Source of the DNA: Ctena decussata
Lineage: Eukaryota; Mollusca; Bivalvia; Lucinida; Lucinidae
DNA length: 64,000 bases
Reading direction: 5' to 3'
Assembly (NCBI GenBank): GCA_963989385.1
Contig: OZ022499.1
Coordinates: 36,208,866 to 36,272,865 of the forward strand
Shown here: one piece after another, positions 44,511-56,040 of the stretch
How positions within the stretch are numbered: the first letter of the stretch is position 1
Layout of the letters: every line of letters begins with the position of its first letter
The notes under the pieces: generated by a model
Told to the model about the DNA's origin: nothing
The model's input: the letters and a program-made list of their open reading frames with translations, nothing else
Databases searched by the model: none
Position numbers and translations under genes: made by a program

Positions 44511-45875
44511 AAGAACTTATGGCATGTTAAACGCTGCATTATTCGATATGTTTTATATTATTATTCTATCTTCTCTATTTGTATTTATAAAAGTTATATT
44601 ACTATTCTATTATTGTTTATTACTATCGTATATTTCTATATTTGTATTCAATATCCATTCATTTCTATTGTATATGTTCCATTTATATTCTATATTTTGT
44701 CATTTGCATTTATTAATTTTTCATTACTATTTTATGTTTTCTATTTAAATTGTATATTTTATATTTGTATTCAATCTCTGTTCATTTCTATTGTATGTGT
44801 TCCTATTTGTATTGTATATTCGATCATTTGCATTTATAAATTTTATATTACTATTTTACCTTGCTTTATTTCTATTGCATATTGGTATGTTTCTATTCTA
44901 TATTCGATCATTTGCATTCATTGAGACGACTATTTATATTCAATACAATCTTACATTTGTATTCTATAATTTGTTTATTTACTTTGTTACATGGTTTTTC
45001 ATTGGCTTAGAAAATTCGGGTACGTCTAGTTACCGGAACCTTTATCAATCCAGCCGTTATATATATATACCCAGACGGTTAGAGTAATGATAAATAAGAT
45101 ATATGTAAAACTGTGCACGTCACACCCAGAGATTTCTATTCTATTCTATCCCATAACCTTACAAGGTCCTTGGCCTCATAAAATGTGCGAACAGCGATTA
45201 TAAAGATCAGCCTGCTCCAGGCTGAATCTAAATACAAACGATTTCACATCGACAATCTATGGATCCTGAGGATAGGAGAAACGTGTCTGAGCAGAAGTGC
45301 AGTCTGATTTTAGTCTTTACTGTTCCCACGAGCTATCATGCGTAATTTCTCCTGACAGGGCTACAACATCCAGCTATTTGCAAATCTGCCTTAAGCTCAG
45401 CCGAAAGCACTGCCATGTTTTCCGCCATTTTTGTAAAGGGAAACAACTTTTATGAACATACTGTTTTCTTTTCTGCAAAATGTAGCCTTTCTAAACTGGA
45501 ATCATTGTTTACAGAAAAGAACTGTTCCTTGGGGAGCAATTTCCTGCCTTTAAAGGACCCCCCCACACACACACACACATAATTTCCTATGTAGAAGAGA
45601 GGCAACACTGCTGAAAATGACAGACTTCGCCTTTGTGCATCCGCGCAGTCCGGTCAGAGCCTTCACAGAACGCACACTCTTTGTATGGACCTTGAGAGAT
45701 CTGCAAACATCAAAAGAATGCACGGATTGTCTCACGCACAGACCCTAATCATAGTGCTGGTTTAGGAATAGGTGGATCTTGCTTAATCAGACTGCCCACC
45801 CTATTATTGATACTTTGTAGTGTCCATAAAATGTTTTCTAAATTTCAGTGCACCTTAATGCACAAAATATGTTGT

Positions 45876-45904
45876 AGACAGACAGACAGACAGACAGACA
45901 GACG

Positions 45905-45939
<35 letters not shown>
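45876..45939. repeat. (CAGA)n(TAGA)n compound microsatellite
   Basis: About seven CAGA units followed by about nine TAGA units. Confidence 0.97.
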
Positions 45940-46039
45940 TTTATGTACAAATAGAGGTCTTACGCGGTCAGCCTCAAAATCAGCTTTGTCTGTGTTGCAA
46001 GTTGGATGATTTTACCAAAGTGAGCACAGTTTAAAAATT

Positions 46040-46260
46040 AGAAATGAAATGGATTAGAATGGAATGGAATAGAATGGATGAGACAATCTACATTCCATTG
46101 TCTACAGTTTGCTACCTGAGCCTAGAATGGTGGTCGTTCACGAAAGCATTTGCTTCCTCGGAGGAAACAAATCGTTTCGTGTCAGAGGATCATCCCTTAT
46201 CAATGGGATACAGTGTCAGAGAGTCTCCCCGCAAGACCATTCCATTCCATTCCACTCCAA
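46040..46260. repeat. GGAAT/ATTCC-rich low-complexity patch
   Basis: GAATGGAATGGAATAGAATG near 46055 and its complement CCATTCCATTCCATTCCACT near 46240 face each other, giving a possible hairpin about 200 bp across. Confidence 0.6.
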
Positions 46261-47819
46261 ATCATTCCGTGTTTTAAACTATGCCTTGACTATCAAACTG
46301 TACTATGGGAGATTTATTGAATTCTATTGGCGTGTGCGGCCTAGTAGGCGGCGTTGCTGTCGTGCGAAGAGTCTCAGTGAGGCTGAGACTCCAAGTTTTC
46401 GTTCTTGTGTGTATTGTTTGTTTGCAAGGGCAAGTTTAAGAGATTTTTTCTGGGCTGGATTATCCTCTTGTGTGCGAACCGAAAGAAGATTTAACATGTA
46501 AGCGTTGGGTGCTACCCGAGCAAGCGTCAAATCAACGCCGATGCAATGTCGACATTGATACGTCGTTTCAACGTTATGTGACTACTGCGAACAAGGTCAT
46601 GTTAGGGAACTGACACTAACACAGGAGCCAAACAACGTAAACCCGACTGTCGCATACACGTCGCTACACCGTTATCAGTCTTATATAGTTGTTACAAAAC
46701 AAAATCCTGCTATGTTGAGGGGTCGTAATATTGTTCAACGAATGTTGGCGTGGGAGGGAGTGGAGGCGGGAGGAGTCATAAAACGATATGCTTTCTTTTA
46801 CATTGTAATTTCTTTTCTGACATTTGACATTGTAATCCGTTGTGTCTGACTACGTTGTGTCTGACTACACCAAGAGAGAGAGAGAGAAACAGCTGCTTCG
46901 AATACAGCTGTCCATCACGACCACTGATATACTTTGTTTTTGTCTTGTGGCATGCCAGAGGTGAGCCTATCAATGCCGGAAACAGGGTCGATTTTTCTTA
47001 GCCAATGGAATTACTTGTAAAAAAGTAAACAAACATATCCCAGGATGCAATTATACGATACCAATAGCTTGGCCGTATAGAATAGAAATGGAACAGATAT
47101 TGAATACAAATATACACCAGTATACAATAGAAATAAGTATGGATAAAATAGTAATATGAAATCAATAAATACAAATGGTCGAATATAGAATACAAATATA
47201 ACAATATACAATAGAAATAAAAAAGATAAAATAGTAATATAGAATTTATAAATACAAATGATCCTATATACAATACAAATATACCAATGTATAATAGAAA
47301 TCAAACAAGATAAAATTATAATACAAAATTTATGAATACAAATGATCGAATATATAATACAAATATACAAATATACAATAGAAATAAAAAAATAAAGTAG
47401 TAATATAAAATCAATAAATACAAATGGCCAAATACAGAATAGAAATGGAACATATACAATAGAAATGAACTGAGATTAAATGAAAATATGAAAATATACA
47501 ATAGAAATAAAAAAGATAAAATAGTAATGAAAAATTAATAAATACAAATCATAGAATATACATAGAATATAAAAGGAACATATACAATAGAAATGAAGGG
47601 ATATTGAATACAAATATACGTATATACAATAGGAATAAACAATGATAGAATAGTAATTTCACTTCTATAAATACAACCAGATAAGGTAGAATAATAATGT
47701 AAAAATATCAAAGAATGCAACGTTTGACATGCCATAAGAACTCTGTTCTTACTTGTTTAAAAAACAAAACAGAGTTATTGTTCGTCAGCAAATCGATTAA
47801 CTGTTGAGTATATACAGTT

Positions 47820-48115
47820 ATAATACACACCAACAATGTCTACCGTAAAGATCCTAAGTTTTCGGGCACATAGGTCTGTACAAACAGTGGAACCCAAGAT
47901 CAGACTGTTCCTTAGGAACCAGAATGATCAAGATCTTCACAGTTTCTATTCCATCTGTGCATTTTGTCGACATTACTCTATGGAAGAACCGATTAACAGG
48001 AAAATAAATAATAGGGCAATGACCGGCTGCCTTGCTGTTGCTTTATTTAAGACGTTTAGTAGACAGCTAATGCTGCTGCAGACATCAGATTGCGTTGTCG
48101 CATTGCTGGAATAGT
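47820..48115 (+). repeat. Dispersed repeat related to 59330-59460
   Basis: 'AAGATCCTAAGTTTTCGGGC', 'ACATAGGTCTGTACAAACAG' and 'TGGAACCCAAGATCAGACTG' match the reverse strand of 59330-59460. The 92-codon ORF here and the 62-codon ORF there look alike only because of this shared DNA; neither shows a known domain. Confidence 0.55.
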
Positions 48116-48360
48116 TCGACAGAAAGGGTACATTACATAAATAACGAATTGCTTTTATCTAAGGTTCATGAAACTTGATCATAACAATTCCATTTTATAA
48201 CGAAATGCAAATTATCTGCCCTTGAATTACCCCATCCCTACATATTTGATCTTTCAAAGGCACGTTTGAATTAGACATCATTTCGTTAAAAAGATCAAGA
48301 TAAAAAGACAAATTTAATTAAAGTCGGATAGTGTGAAATTTCATTGAAGAAAGTAAACTA
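48116..48360. other. Unannotated DNA
   Basis: Nothing recognised. Confidence 0.4.
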
Positions 48361-48364
48361 CATC

Positions 48365-48890
48365 ATGTGAGCAGGGGCTCACGTATACCCCCGGCCAGCA
48401 CCACCGCCTAACAGAAACGCACTTAATACAAAACTTTATAGCAAATGATAACGAATGATAAGCAGAAGGAGGCTGATACTCTCTTACGTGATACAATCTG
48501 TCATACCCAATACCAAAATCCTAGCTGTAGTGATTCCTGCGACATCTATGACAAAATTTTTACCGGAGAGAAAGAAAAAAATGGACAAAAAAGGAATGAT
48601 ATGCATATGGAGGCTGATATTCCCTTTCACAATACGACTTGTCACGCCAAAAATTTGTACCAAAGTTTAAAAACCCTGGCTATCATGTTTTCTGAGAAAT
48701 CTATGACAGAAATTAAATTGGAGAGAAAGATAAAATGGACTAACAAAGGGAATGATAAGCAGATAGAGACCGATGGTCTCTCATATAATACAACTAGTCA
48801 TACCCAACATTTGTAACAACTTTCAAAAACCTATTAAAAGTGGTTCCTTAGAAGTCTTTGACAAAATAATCGGCTCCAGTTAAATATAGG
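48365..48890 (+). repeat. ~135-bp tandem repeat element (three units)
   Basis: Starts GTGAGCAGGGGCTCACGTAT, ACCCCCGGCC. Units repeat 'AATGATAAGCAGA..GAGGCTGAT', 'TACAA(T)CT(A)GTCATACCCAA', 'CTATGACA(A)AA' and 'GAGAGAAAGA.AAAATGGAC'. The 123-codon ORF is the repeat read through and is not called a gene. A head-only relative is at about 25285. Confidence 0.65.
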
Positions 48891-48899
48891 GGACACATG

Positions 48900-49130
48900 G
48901 TATTTTCACGGTACGAACTGAGACGACAAGAGTAAAGGGCGGGGCCACAAGAGAGAGGGGCGGGGCCAACCATCACAGAACGGACGACAATAGGACAGGA
49001 CTCCTCTCCAGAAGAAGGGTGTTCAAGGTCACACATTATGATTGACGGTGAGACAACAAAGGGAAAGGGGCGGTGCAAAGAATTACTGAACGGACGACAG
49101 GAGGACGTGTGAACTAGGTAGACAGGACTG
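48900..49130. repeat. Short GGGGCGG..GACGACA repeats
   Basis: Three or four copies of 'AAGGGGCGG(G/T)GCCA', followed by 'GAACGGACGACA.(T/G)AGGACAGG', leading into the satellite. Confidence 0.6.
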
Positions 49131-51400
49131 GGAGCTAATGTGATACGTGTGGCCAGGACGACGGGACGACGGAAGACAGGCGGTGGTAAAGGAAGGTTGA
49201 GAAATAGGAAACGATAGAAAGGTCGAAAGGACGATGGAACTTGAGAAAGTGCAAGGCCATCTTCCTGAAGGTAGGAAGACAGGACGCCAGGTCATCGGAA
49301 GTTGATAAGACGCAATATACTATGATCTCATAGGTAGTATAAAGTGACTCAATGACAAACGTTATTAACAGAACGGAAATATGGAAACGGTATAAACAGA
49401 CCTGCAGCCTTTGAAACCCGGGACGTTTCACTGAGAGAAGGTAGATAGGTCGGCACAAGGTATTACGGTACGTAATAATGATGAAAACATGTGATGGACG
49501 AGAGCAAAGAAAATGTCCAAACAACGTCAACAAGCCCCCCCACTGCAAGCACAGTGGGCAATTCCTCTCGTAGGTTCCAAACAGAAATGAATGAACCAAG
49601 CAGCAGGCGATAAAACCGGACCAGTACCGCGTAACCTCGGTAGCGAAGGTAGGTCGACAGGTCGACAGGTCGACGGAAGTTGAAAAGAGCAATGAAGGTA
49701 TTATGGTAAATAGGAACAGAGGGGTGCTACAGTAAACGGTGTAAACAGACCTGGAGTCTATGAAAACCAGACAATAGTCCTGGAGATTGGTAGACAGGTC
49801 GACAGGGCGACGGAAGTTGTTTAGACGCACGGTATTATGGTCGGTAGTAATGAAAGATCGCAACAACAGACGAGTTGAACAGAGCTGCAGGATATGAAAG
49901 ACATACCATACTGCTGAAAGAAGGTAGCCAGGTCGAAAGGTCGACGGAAGTTGATAAACCGCAAGGTAGTATGGTGTGGAGCGACAAAGGGTCACCACAA
50001 CTGACGGTGTAAACAGACCTGCAGTCTATGAATGACAGGCCATGTTCCTGGAGATTGGTAGACAGGTCGACAGATCGATGGAAGTTGATTAGACGCAAGG
50101 TATTGTGGTAGGTAGTATTATGGTAGGGAGTCACGATGTATAGGGACATCATGGTCCGCGATTTCAGTAATTGTTCTATTTGTCTTCAAAAATTTATAGC
50201 AAAATTGAGTAATGGTTGTAAAACATATATAGTTGAAGGAAATCTGATTTTTAATGTAAGTTACGCGTATATTTGATTACTGTCACGATTAAGAAATACC
50301 GTAAATGTTAAATCTTTGTAATATGTGTATCGTATCTCTTTATTAGTACTGTACACTCCAATAGTATTATAACCGCAATCTCGTTTTGATCTTATCTATA
50401 TCTGCAACATAATCGTATATCTTGTCTCACCAAAAACCGAAATGGTAAAACTATTTGTTGTTATGTCACCTGAAAACGAAATATATTTGTATATGTATTT
50501 TCTCATATGCCACCTGCGTGTGGCCTGAGATTTTTTTACAAGAATAAAGTTTTGTTCTGTTCTGTTCTGTTCAGTAATAAAAGGTCGCACCAACAAACTC
50601 TTTGAACAGATCTGCAGGATATGAAAGACATACCATACTGATGGAAGTGGGTAGACAGGTCGCCGGCAATTGATAAACCACAAGGTATTATGGTGGGGAG
50701 CAACAAAGGGTCACCACAACTGACGGTCTAAACAGACCTGCAGTCTATAAATGACAGGCCAAATTCCTGGAGATTGGTAGACAGGTCGACGGAGGTTGAT
50801 TAGGCGCAAGGTATTATGGAAGGTAGTAGTGAAAGGTCGCAACAACAGACGATTTGAACAGATCTGCAGGATATGAAAGACATACCATTCTGATGGAAGT
50901 AGGTTGACAGGTCGACAGGTCGACGGAAGTTGATAAACCGCAAGGTATTATGGTGTGGAGCAACAAAGGGTCACCACAACTGAGAGTATAAACAGACCTG
51001 CAGTCTATGAGTGACAGGCCAAATTCCTGGAGTTTGGTAGACAGGTCGACAGGTCAGCGGAAGTTGATTAGGCGCAAGGTATTACGGTAGATAGTAATGA
51101 AAGATTGCAACAATAGACGATTTGACCAGATCTGCAGGATATGAAAGACATACCATACTTCTGAAGGTAGGTCGACAGGTCAACGGAAGTTGATAAACTG
51201 CAAGATATTATGGTGTGGAGCAATAAATCACAATAGCTGACGATGTAAACAGACGTGCAGTCTATGAAAGACAGACCATATACCTGGAGATTGGTAGACA
51301 GGTCGACAAGTCGACGGAAGTTGATTAGGCGCAATGTATTATGGTAGGTAGTAATGAAAGATCGCACCAACAGACGATTTGAACAGATCTGCAGAATATG
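49130..51400. repeat. Satellite array, ~160-bp units rich in GTCGAC
   Basis: Diverged units repeat GGTAGACAGGTCGACAGGTC then GACGGAAGTTGAT, 'AGACGCAAGGTATTATGG', 'TAATGAAAGATCGCAACAAC', 'GAACAGATCTGCAGGATATG' and AAAGACATACCATACT. An unrelated AT-rich piece (about 50150-50575, with TGTTC repeats) interrupts the array. The 287-codon minus-strand frame at 49135-49998 results from this periodic sequence and is not a gene. Confidence 0.8.
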
Positions 51401-51671
51401 AAGGAAGTGAAGTGATAGGCACTGATCAGGAATTAATACAATCCGCTCTCAAAACCACGCAACAGGAAAATATATTAACAGAACTGCAACCTCTAGAGGG
51501 CAGGTGAACACGTCGAGAGGTCTACGGAAGGAAGAGTGTAAAGCGGACACGACATTCCTCATCCTGGTCCATTCCGGTCTATATCGGGGCGTATCCCAAA
51601 GAGACGAAGAAGAGAGAAATGTTAGACGGAAAAATGTCCAAACAGCCCCCCCCCCCCACACACACACACAA

Positions 51672-52135
51672 GAAGCAAAACAAGAACTAACCTAATGTCT
51701 TTATTAACGACCACCGAAGGCGAAGAAATCGGCTGGACAGCACAATGCAAGTGACGTTGTGTCTACGAAAAGACCATTCCGATGTGCATTACACGTTCTG
51801 CTTCTAAGCAATGGGACATAACGGACAAACACTGCCAGATACGCATACGCAAACAGGAAGCAAAACAAGAACTAATCCTAATGTCTGTCGAAATGGAGCC
51901 CGAAACCTAATGTCTTTATTCATGAACACCTAAGGCGAAGACATCGGCTGGACAGAAAAATGCAAGTGACGTTCTGTCTACGAAAACACATTCCGATGTG
52001 CACTACGCGTTCTGCTGCTAAGCGGTGGGGTATAACGGACAAACACTACTCGGTTCGCATAAGCAAACAGGAAGCAGAACAAGAACTAATCCTAATGTGT
52101 GTCGAAATGGAGCCCAAAACCTAATGTCTTTATAC
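51672..52135 (+). repeat. ~200-bp tandem repeat, two and a half units
   Basis: AGGAAGCAAAACAAGAACTA, 'CCTAATGTCTTTATT', 'GGCGAAGA.ATCGGCTGGACA', 'GCAAGTGACGTT(G/C)TGTCTACG' and 'ACGGACAAACACT' recur. A homopolymer C run and CA repeat (51645-51670) precede it. Confidence 0.75.
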
Positions 52136-52600
52136 ATGACCAATAATCTAGAAAACAGAGGTAGACAGGTTTACAGGGCGATGGTAGATCAAGAGAGGCA
52201 ATGGATAGTGAGTGGTAGAAAAGAATGTTAACACCCACAATGCATTGCTACTCTTCAACTTCCGTCGACCTGTCTACCTATGGCCCTACGTCTTCTGGGG
52301 TAAAGCTCCAAATCCCGGAGTGGGCTCCATATGCAGTTCAGCAACCTACTCCAGGACTTGGACAAATAATCCGGAGAACAGAGGTCGACAGGTTGACAGG
52401 ACGACGACAGTTTGGCAATGGATTGTGGATGGTAGCAAAGAATGTTCACATGGTACATGCGAGGCGCAAGGCATTATCTGTTGTACATATCTCCGCAGTT
52501 GTAAAGATGAATGGGTGAATGAATTCGGGTTTTATGGCCCGTGCAACAGTATTTTAGTCATTCACGGCATATGAGCAAGTATATGAGATATGGACGACGC
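52136..52600. repeat. Satellite-related copies, both orientations
   Basis: 'AGAGGT(A/C)GACAGGT' and its complement CTTCCGTCGACCTGTCTACC occur here outside the main array. Confidence 0.5.
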
Positions 52601-53660
52601 TGAAATAAACCAGATGTGGTCACATATAAGCATCAAAAATGGGACTGAGCTGGGGAAGCTGGTCGGTATCAATTTTATCCTAATTAAAATGGAAAAATCG
52701 GACTATGGGACCGGTAGGTATGGGTTACATTACCCATAGGATTGTGTCGATCTTTGTAATCGCTTAAAGTTTTCGGGAAAAAAAACACAAAAAGACAATC
52801 GGATGTTGTTATGAAGAAGTGAGTGTACGCAGATAGTGAACTTACTCCAGTCTTCTGTCTTTACCAAAAAGAGTACAAGACAATCCATAACCGTTAAGAT
52901 GGCAACTGACCGCACTGTATTAAAACGTTGTTTTAATTGCATGTTTGAATGTGTAAATACAAAGAACAAAGAAATTAAATGAGGATTTAAAGCAAAGCTT
53001 TATACAATGCAGTCGTTGAAGCGCCTGGCAGCCAGATGCCAGGTCTTTTACAGTTGAACGAACCTACGGGACTTTGTCACAGTGCAATTATCATGAAAAA
53101 TGTATTTATAAGATGGTCACTGGCGTAGGCCGGGCTTGTACACTTTCGTTGTGACACTAAATAATTCGAACGTTAAGTTTCGACAAAAAAAATTAAACGA
53201 CCGAAACAATTGGTGCAGAGGAGATACATGTAGGATGACAAGAAAATGTTAAACCGAACGTTCACGCGGACGCAAGGTCATAATGACAGTTTTTCCGATT
53301 ATTATTTTAATCAGCAAAACTAATTCGCCGCATTTCTTTCGGTTACAAGTACACGTACAAATTACATTTATCTTAACCATTGTTGTCAACAATTCTAACG
53401 TGTACGTGTACGGGTGGCTACCAGTAGCCGTCGCGTGCACGTTCTAAATATTAACCTCCCTATTATAGAGTTTGTTCCGTGTGATAGAGAAGAATTACCA
53501 TGGAGTAAAAAGTCTAGAGTGAAGTGTGGTACTGTGATACGGCGGTTATTAGTTCGGCTTGTTGGGGCAGATAGAATCGGCATTGCAAGAAAAAATGGTA
53601 AGGGCTTTCAATACTGCCGCAGCGGCATAGAGGTGAGTCGGTAATGATTTTTCAAGTACA
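52601..53660. other. Unannotated DNA
   Basis: No gene recognised. Overlapping ORFs at 53395-53644 on both strands lack motifs. Confidence 0.35.
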
Positions 53661-53804
53661 GGGGCCGTATTCATAAAACAACTTAAGTCTTACAAAGACT
53701 GTTCCTCCAGAGCAAATTTCTTAGTTGTAGGAAATCTCATTCATAGAAATTGAGCCTTAGCAACAGCATAGCAACGACTTAAGTCGTTTTATGAATACAG
53801 CCCC
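53661..53804. mobile_element. 144-bp MITE with TIR GGGGCCGTATTCATAAAAC
   Basis: Left GGGGCCGTATTCATAAAACA then ACTTAAGTC; the right is its near-complement (GACTTAAGTCGTTTTATGAA, TACAGCCCC). Non-coding. The family is widespread in aquatic animals; the superfamily cannot be fixed from this copy. Confidence 0.85.
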
Positions 53805-53835
53805 AGATAATGATTGAGTGCGCTGCAGTTTGTTC

Positions 53836-54490
53836 TCAGGCGAGTATGTAAGATGTTTTATTTTTATTACCTACATAAAAGTGTCTAGGGAAGTACGATC
53901 TATTCCTGTTGAGAATTTTTTTAAAAGAGCTAACTGTCTCAGTTTGTCTGGCATCAGCAGGCAGGTCGTTCCAGTCTCTAACAACAGAAGGCAAAAATGA
54001 GAGAAAGTATTGATTTGTTCTTGAGTTTATGGTATACAAGTTATCAGCGTTTCGTAAATTGTACTGAGATAGGCTACCAACATTTTGAGATACTAGAGAT
54101 GAAAGATGGAAAGGAAGACAGATTAGTTTTCATTTTGAAAAATAATGTTAGTTTGTGATCTTTGCTTCTTTTTTTCCCCAGTGAGTCCCATTTGATTTCA
54201 GTATAAGGAGATTTAATAGAAATGAGCTTTGTTGTGCCTGTCGCTATTCTAGCTGCTTCAGTTTGTCTCTTGTGAAGTTCTTCTTTGTCGTATGGGGTGC
54301 AATTATCCCAGACAACGTCTCCATATTCCACTATAGGTCGTATGAAAGAGGTGTAAATTATTTCTAAAGATTTTCTATCAAGTTTGAATTTGAGCTTTCT
54401 CGTGATATTTATTCTCCCCCGTGCTTTGTCTGTGACATACTTAATATAATGATGCCAAGAACAGTCGCTTGAAAGATAAAGTCCTAGAGT
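53836..54490 (-). pseudogene. LINE RT C-terminal half (CR1/Jockey group)
   Basis: Read from 54490 to 53836 on the minus strand: the post-catalytic 'thumb' and C-terminal region (see parent element). One frame change near 54075-54035 separates ISSISKCW from the block YTINSRTNQYFLSFLPSVVR. The end SYFPRHFYVGNK is typical of the family's terminus. Confidence 0.85.
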
Positions 54491-54492
54491 TT

Positions 54493-55485
54493 AGCCAGGA
54501 ATTCCATGGTACCATGGTACTTAATGTTGAAAGTGAGACAACACATGCTGTGTGCAACACTGCATTGATTGATGCACAATAGTATTTTCAACAAACCATG
54601 TTCTAAGTTATAATAAAGTTTAATGTTCGCATAAATCCTGTTATTATTTACAAGCAGGACTCAAACAAAGTCATGCTATCTATTTTCCTGTCAGAATACA
54701 TTCTCATGATACCATGGCAAACAGAAAGCTATCAAATTTGTAAAGCTTACATGATAAAAAATATTAATATCTCACACTGTTTCAGGCAAGATATTAATTG
54801 TTATTATCAGTCTTATTGGAACTCATAAAAACTTTTAATAATTTTGTTTTTGACCATTTGAAATCTGGAAATGGCATATTTAACATTTTCTCCATTTTGA
54901 CATAAGGTGTATGATACTTACTTGGACTGTGTGGATACCTTATAATGTAGTTTCACCAAGCAAGAATTATTTTTAAGAGTAACTTTAAAGGTATTCAGAA
55001 GAGAAAGAAATTTTGGATCAGTTGCAGCCAGTTTGCTTATTTCCAATCAAAATTATTTGCGTAAATTTGCGCTATTTTCAGTTTTATGGCTTAATGGCAG
55101 CCAATATATCAATCACTTAAAAAATAAATAAGCATATATTCAAGTTGTAATTTCTGTATGCATTTTTAAGGGAAGGGTATGTTGAACCGTTCAATAGTAA
55201 AAGTTGAATTAAGAATTATGGCTGACATTAAATATCAACAATTGTATAGTACTGGTGGTGGCTGGAAAAGTTGGGAAACCACAATTTCCAATTTTTTACT
55301 TTACTTGATATTTATTCAGATATTTATCCTAATTACCTATAAATTAATTTGTAGAACAAAGTAGCATCCCCCTACTTTATCAATATAGTAATATCAAGGC
55401 CCAGCAAATGGTTTAAGTTTCATAATAAAGCCAGATCCAATTTACCATGGTACCATGGAACCCATGGTACCATGAGACCGGACTA
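54493..55485. mobile_element. ~1-kb insertion with palindromic CCATGGTACCATGG ends
   Basis: Separates residues that should adjoin in the LINE (ITEVDT... and ...LGLYLS). The left end has TAGCCAGGAATTCCATGGTA at 54492; the right end, read inward, is TAGTCCGGTCTCATGGTACC. The 14-bp perfect palindrome CCATGGTACCATGG is at 54504-54517 and 55445-55458, with a third one-off copy at 55462-55475. The interior is AT-rich and non-coding. A likely TA-type target site is smeared by mutation. Confidence 0.7.
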
Positions 55486-55487
55486 TA

Positions 55488-55806
55488 TAAGTGTCTACTT
55501 CTGTTATATGTTGGTTTTGCATGTATTTTGGAAGGTGGTCAGGTTTAATGAGTTTGCGAGAGATCAGTAAAGATTCAGTTTTACAAGGTCTGTGTTGATG
55601 AGTTCTGCTGATATTAAACGGTTATCTACAATTTAGTAAAAACTAGTGTCATCCGCAAATAAACGAAAGTTGAAGCCAATACCGTTCACAATATCGTTAA
55701 TATAAACTTAGAATAGGAGGAGACCCTTGGATGGATCCAGTCGGAATGGGCCCAAGGCAAAACAACACCATGTTTCTATCAAAAAGATAGTTTTAAACAA
55801 ATCAAG
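55488..55806 (-). pseudogene. LINE RT fragment with FADD motif (CR1/Jockey group)
   Basis: Minus-strand text VVLPWAHSDWI, then VYINDIVNGIGFNFRLFADD and, in a shifted frame, ESLLISRKLIKPDHLPKYMQ. At least two frame changes occur within 320 bp. Confidence 0.8.
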
Positions 55807-55809
55807 GAG

Positions 55810-56040
55810 GCCCTCACCTACCCACCCTTTGCAAACACACACCCTTACCACGCGAAGTTAAATGACTCCTGACAAAGAACTGTGACCGCCTAGAATAACA
55901 ACCACCGCCACCTTTTTTAAGAAAATTGACACCCGGCATTATTTCTTAAAACAAAGTAACCTGGTCATAATTTTATGACACCTCTACGCGAAGTTAAATG
56001 ACGATATGCGAAGAAATTGCTTATAAAGGGGTCAAACTTA
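55810..56040 (-). repeat. GGGGTCA-type repeat array
   Basis: Contains CACGCGAAGTTAAATGACTC, 'GTGACCGCCTAGAATAAC', 'GGTCATAATTTTATGACACC' and CTACGCGAAGTTAAATGACG, matching 43775-44045. Confidence 0.6.

Larger units (their letters stand above)
44511..47750. mobile_element. 3.2-kb fold-back element with 0.55-0.75-kb inverted arms
   Basis: Left arm 44511 to about 45060; right arm about 46980-47750. Outer ends match (AAGAACTTATGGCATGTTAA, ACGCTGCATT against the complement near 47705-47742). Arm interiors are both made of irregular copies of 'TATTTCTATTGTATATTTGT' (complement on the right). Inner ends match too ('TTCATTGGCTTAGAAAA' against the complement of 'TTTTTCTTAGCCAATGGAA'). The 1.9-kb centre has a microsatellite and a GGAAT-rich patch but no recognised gene. 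The AT-rich membrane-like ORFs in the arms are repeat artefacts. Confidence 0.75.
53836..55806 (-). mobile_element. 5'-truncated, dead CR1/Jockey-group LINE with nested element
   Basis: Reverse-transcriptase relic on the minus strand, in two halves (55806-55488 and 54490-53836) around an insertion. The 5' half has VYINDIVNGIGFNF and LFADDTSFY (RT catalytic motif C), then text ending ITEVDT. The 3' half resumes with LGLYLSSDCSWHHYIKYV, ARGRINITRKLKFKLDRKSL, RPIVEYGDVVWDNC and QTEAARIATGTTKL, and ends near SVVRDWNDLP. That is the usual C-terminal order of CR1/Jockey-type RTs. Frame changes and in-frame stops make it inactive. The 5' truncation is near 55806. Confidence 0.85.

Noticed and set aside
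44485..45087. Overlapping membrane-protein-like ORFs, and their mirror at 47011-47735
   Set aside because: TTTCTATT-type repeats in the fold-back arms give Tyr/Phe/Ile-rich frames in all registers.
48445..48816. 123-codon plus-strand ORF
   Set aside because: It is three tandem units read through, with no recognisable domain and the same text in other frames.
49135..49998. 287-codon minus-strand ORF
   Set aside because: It is read through a ~160-bp satellite; the peptide repeats blocks such as VDLSTNLQ in step with the DNA.
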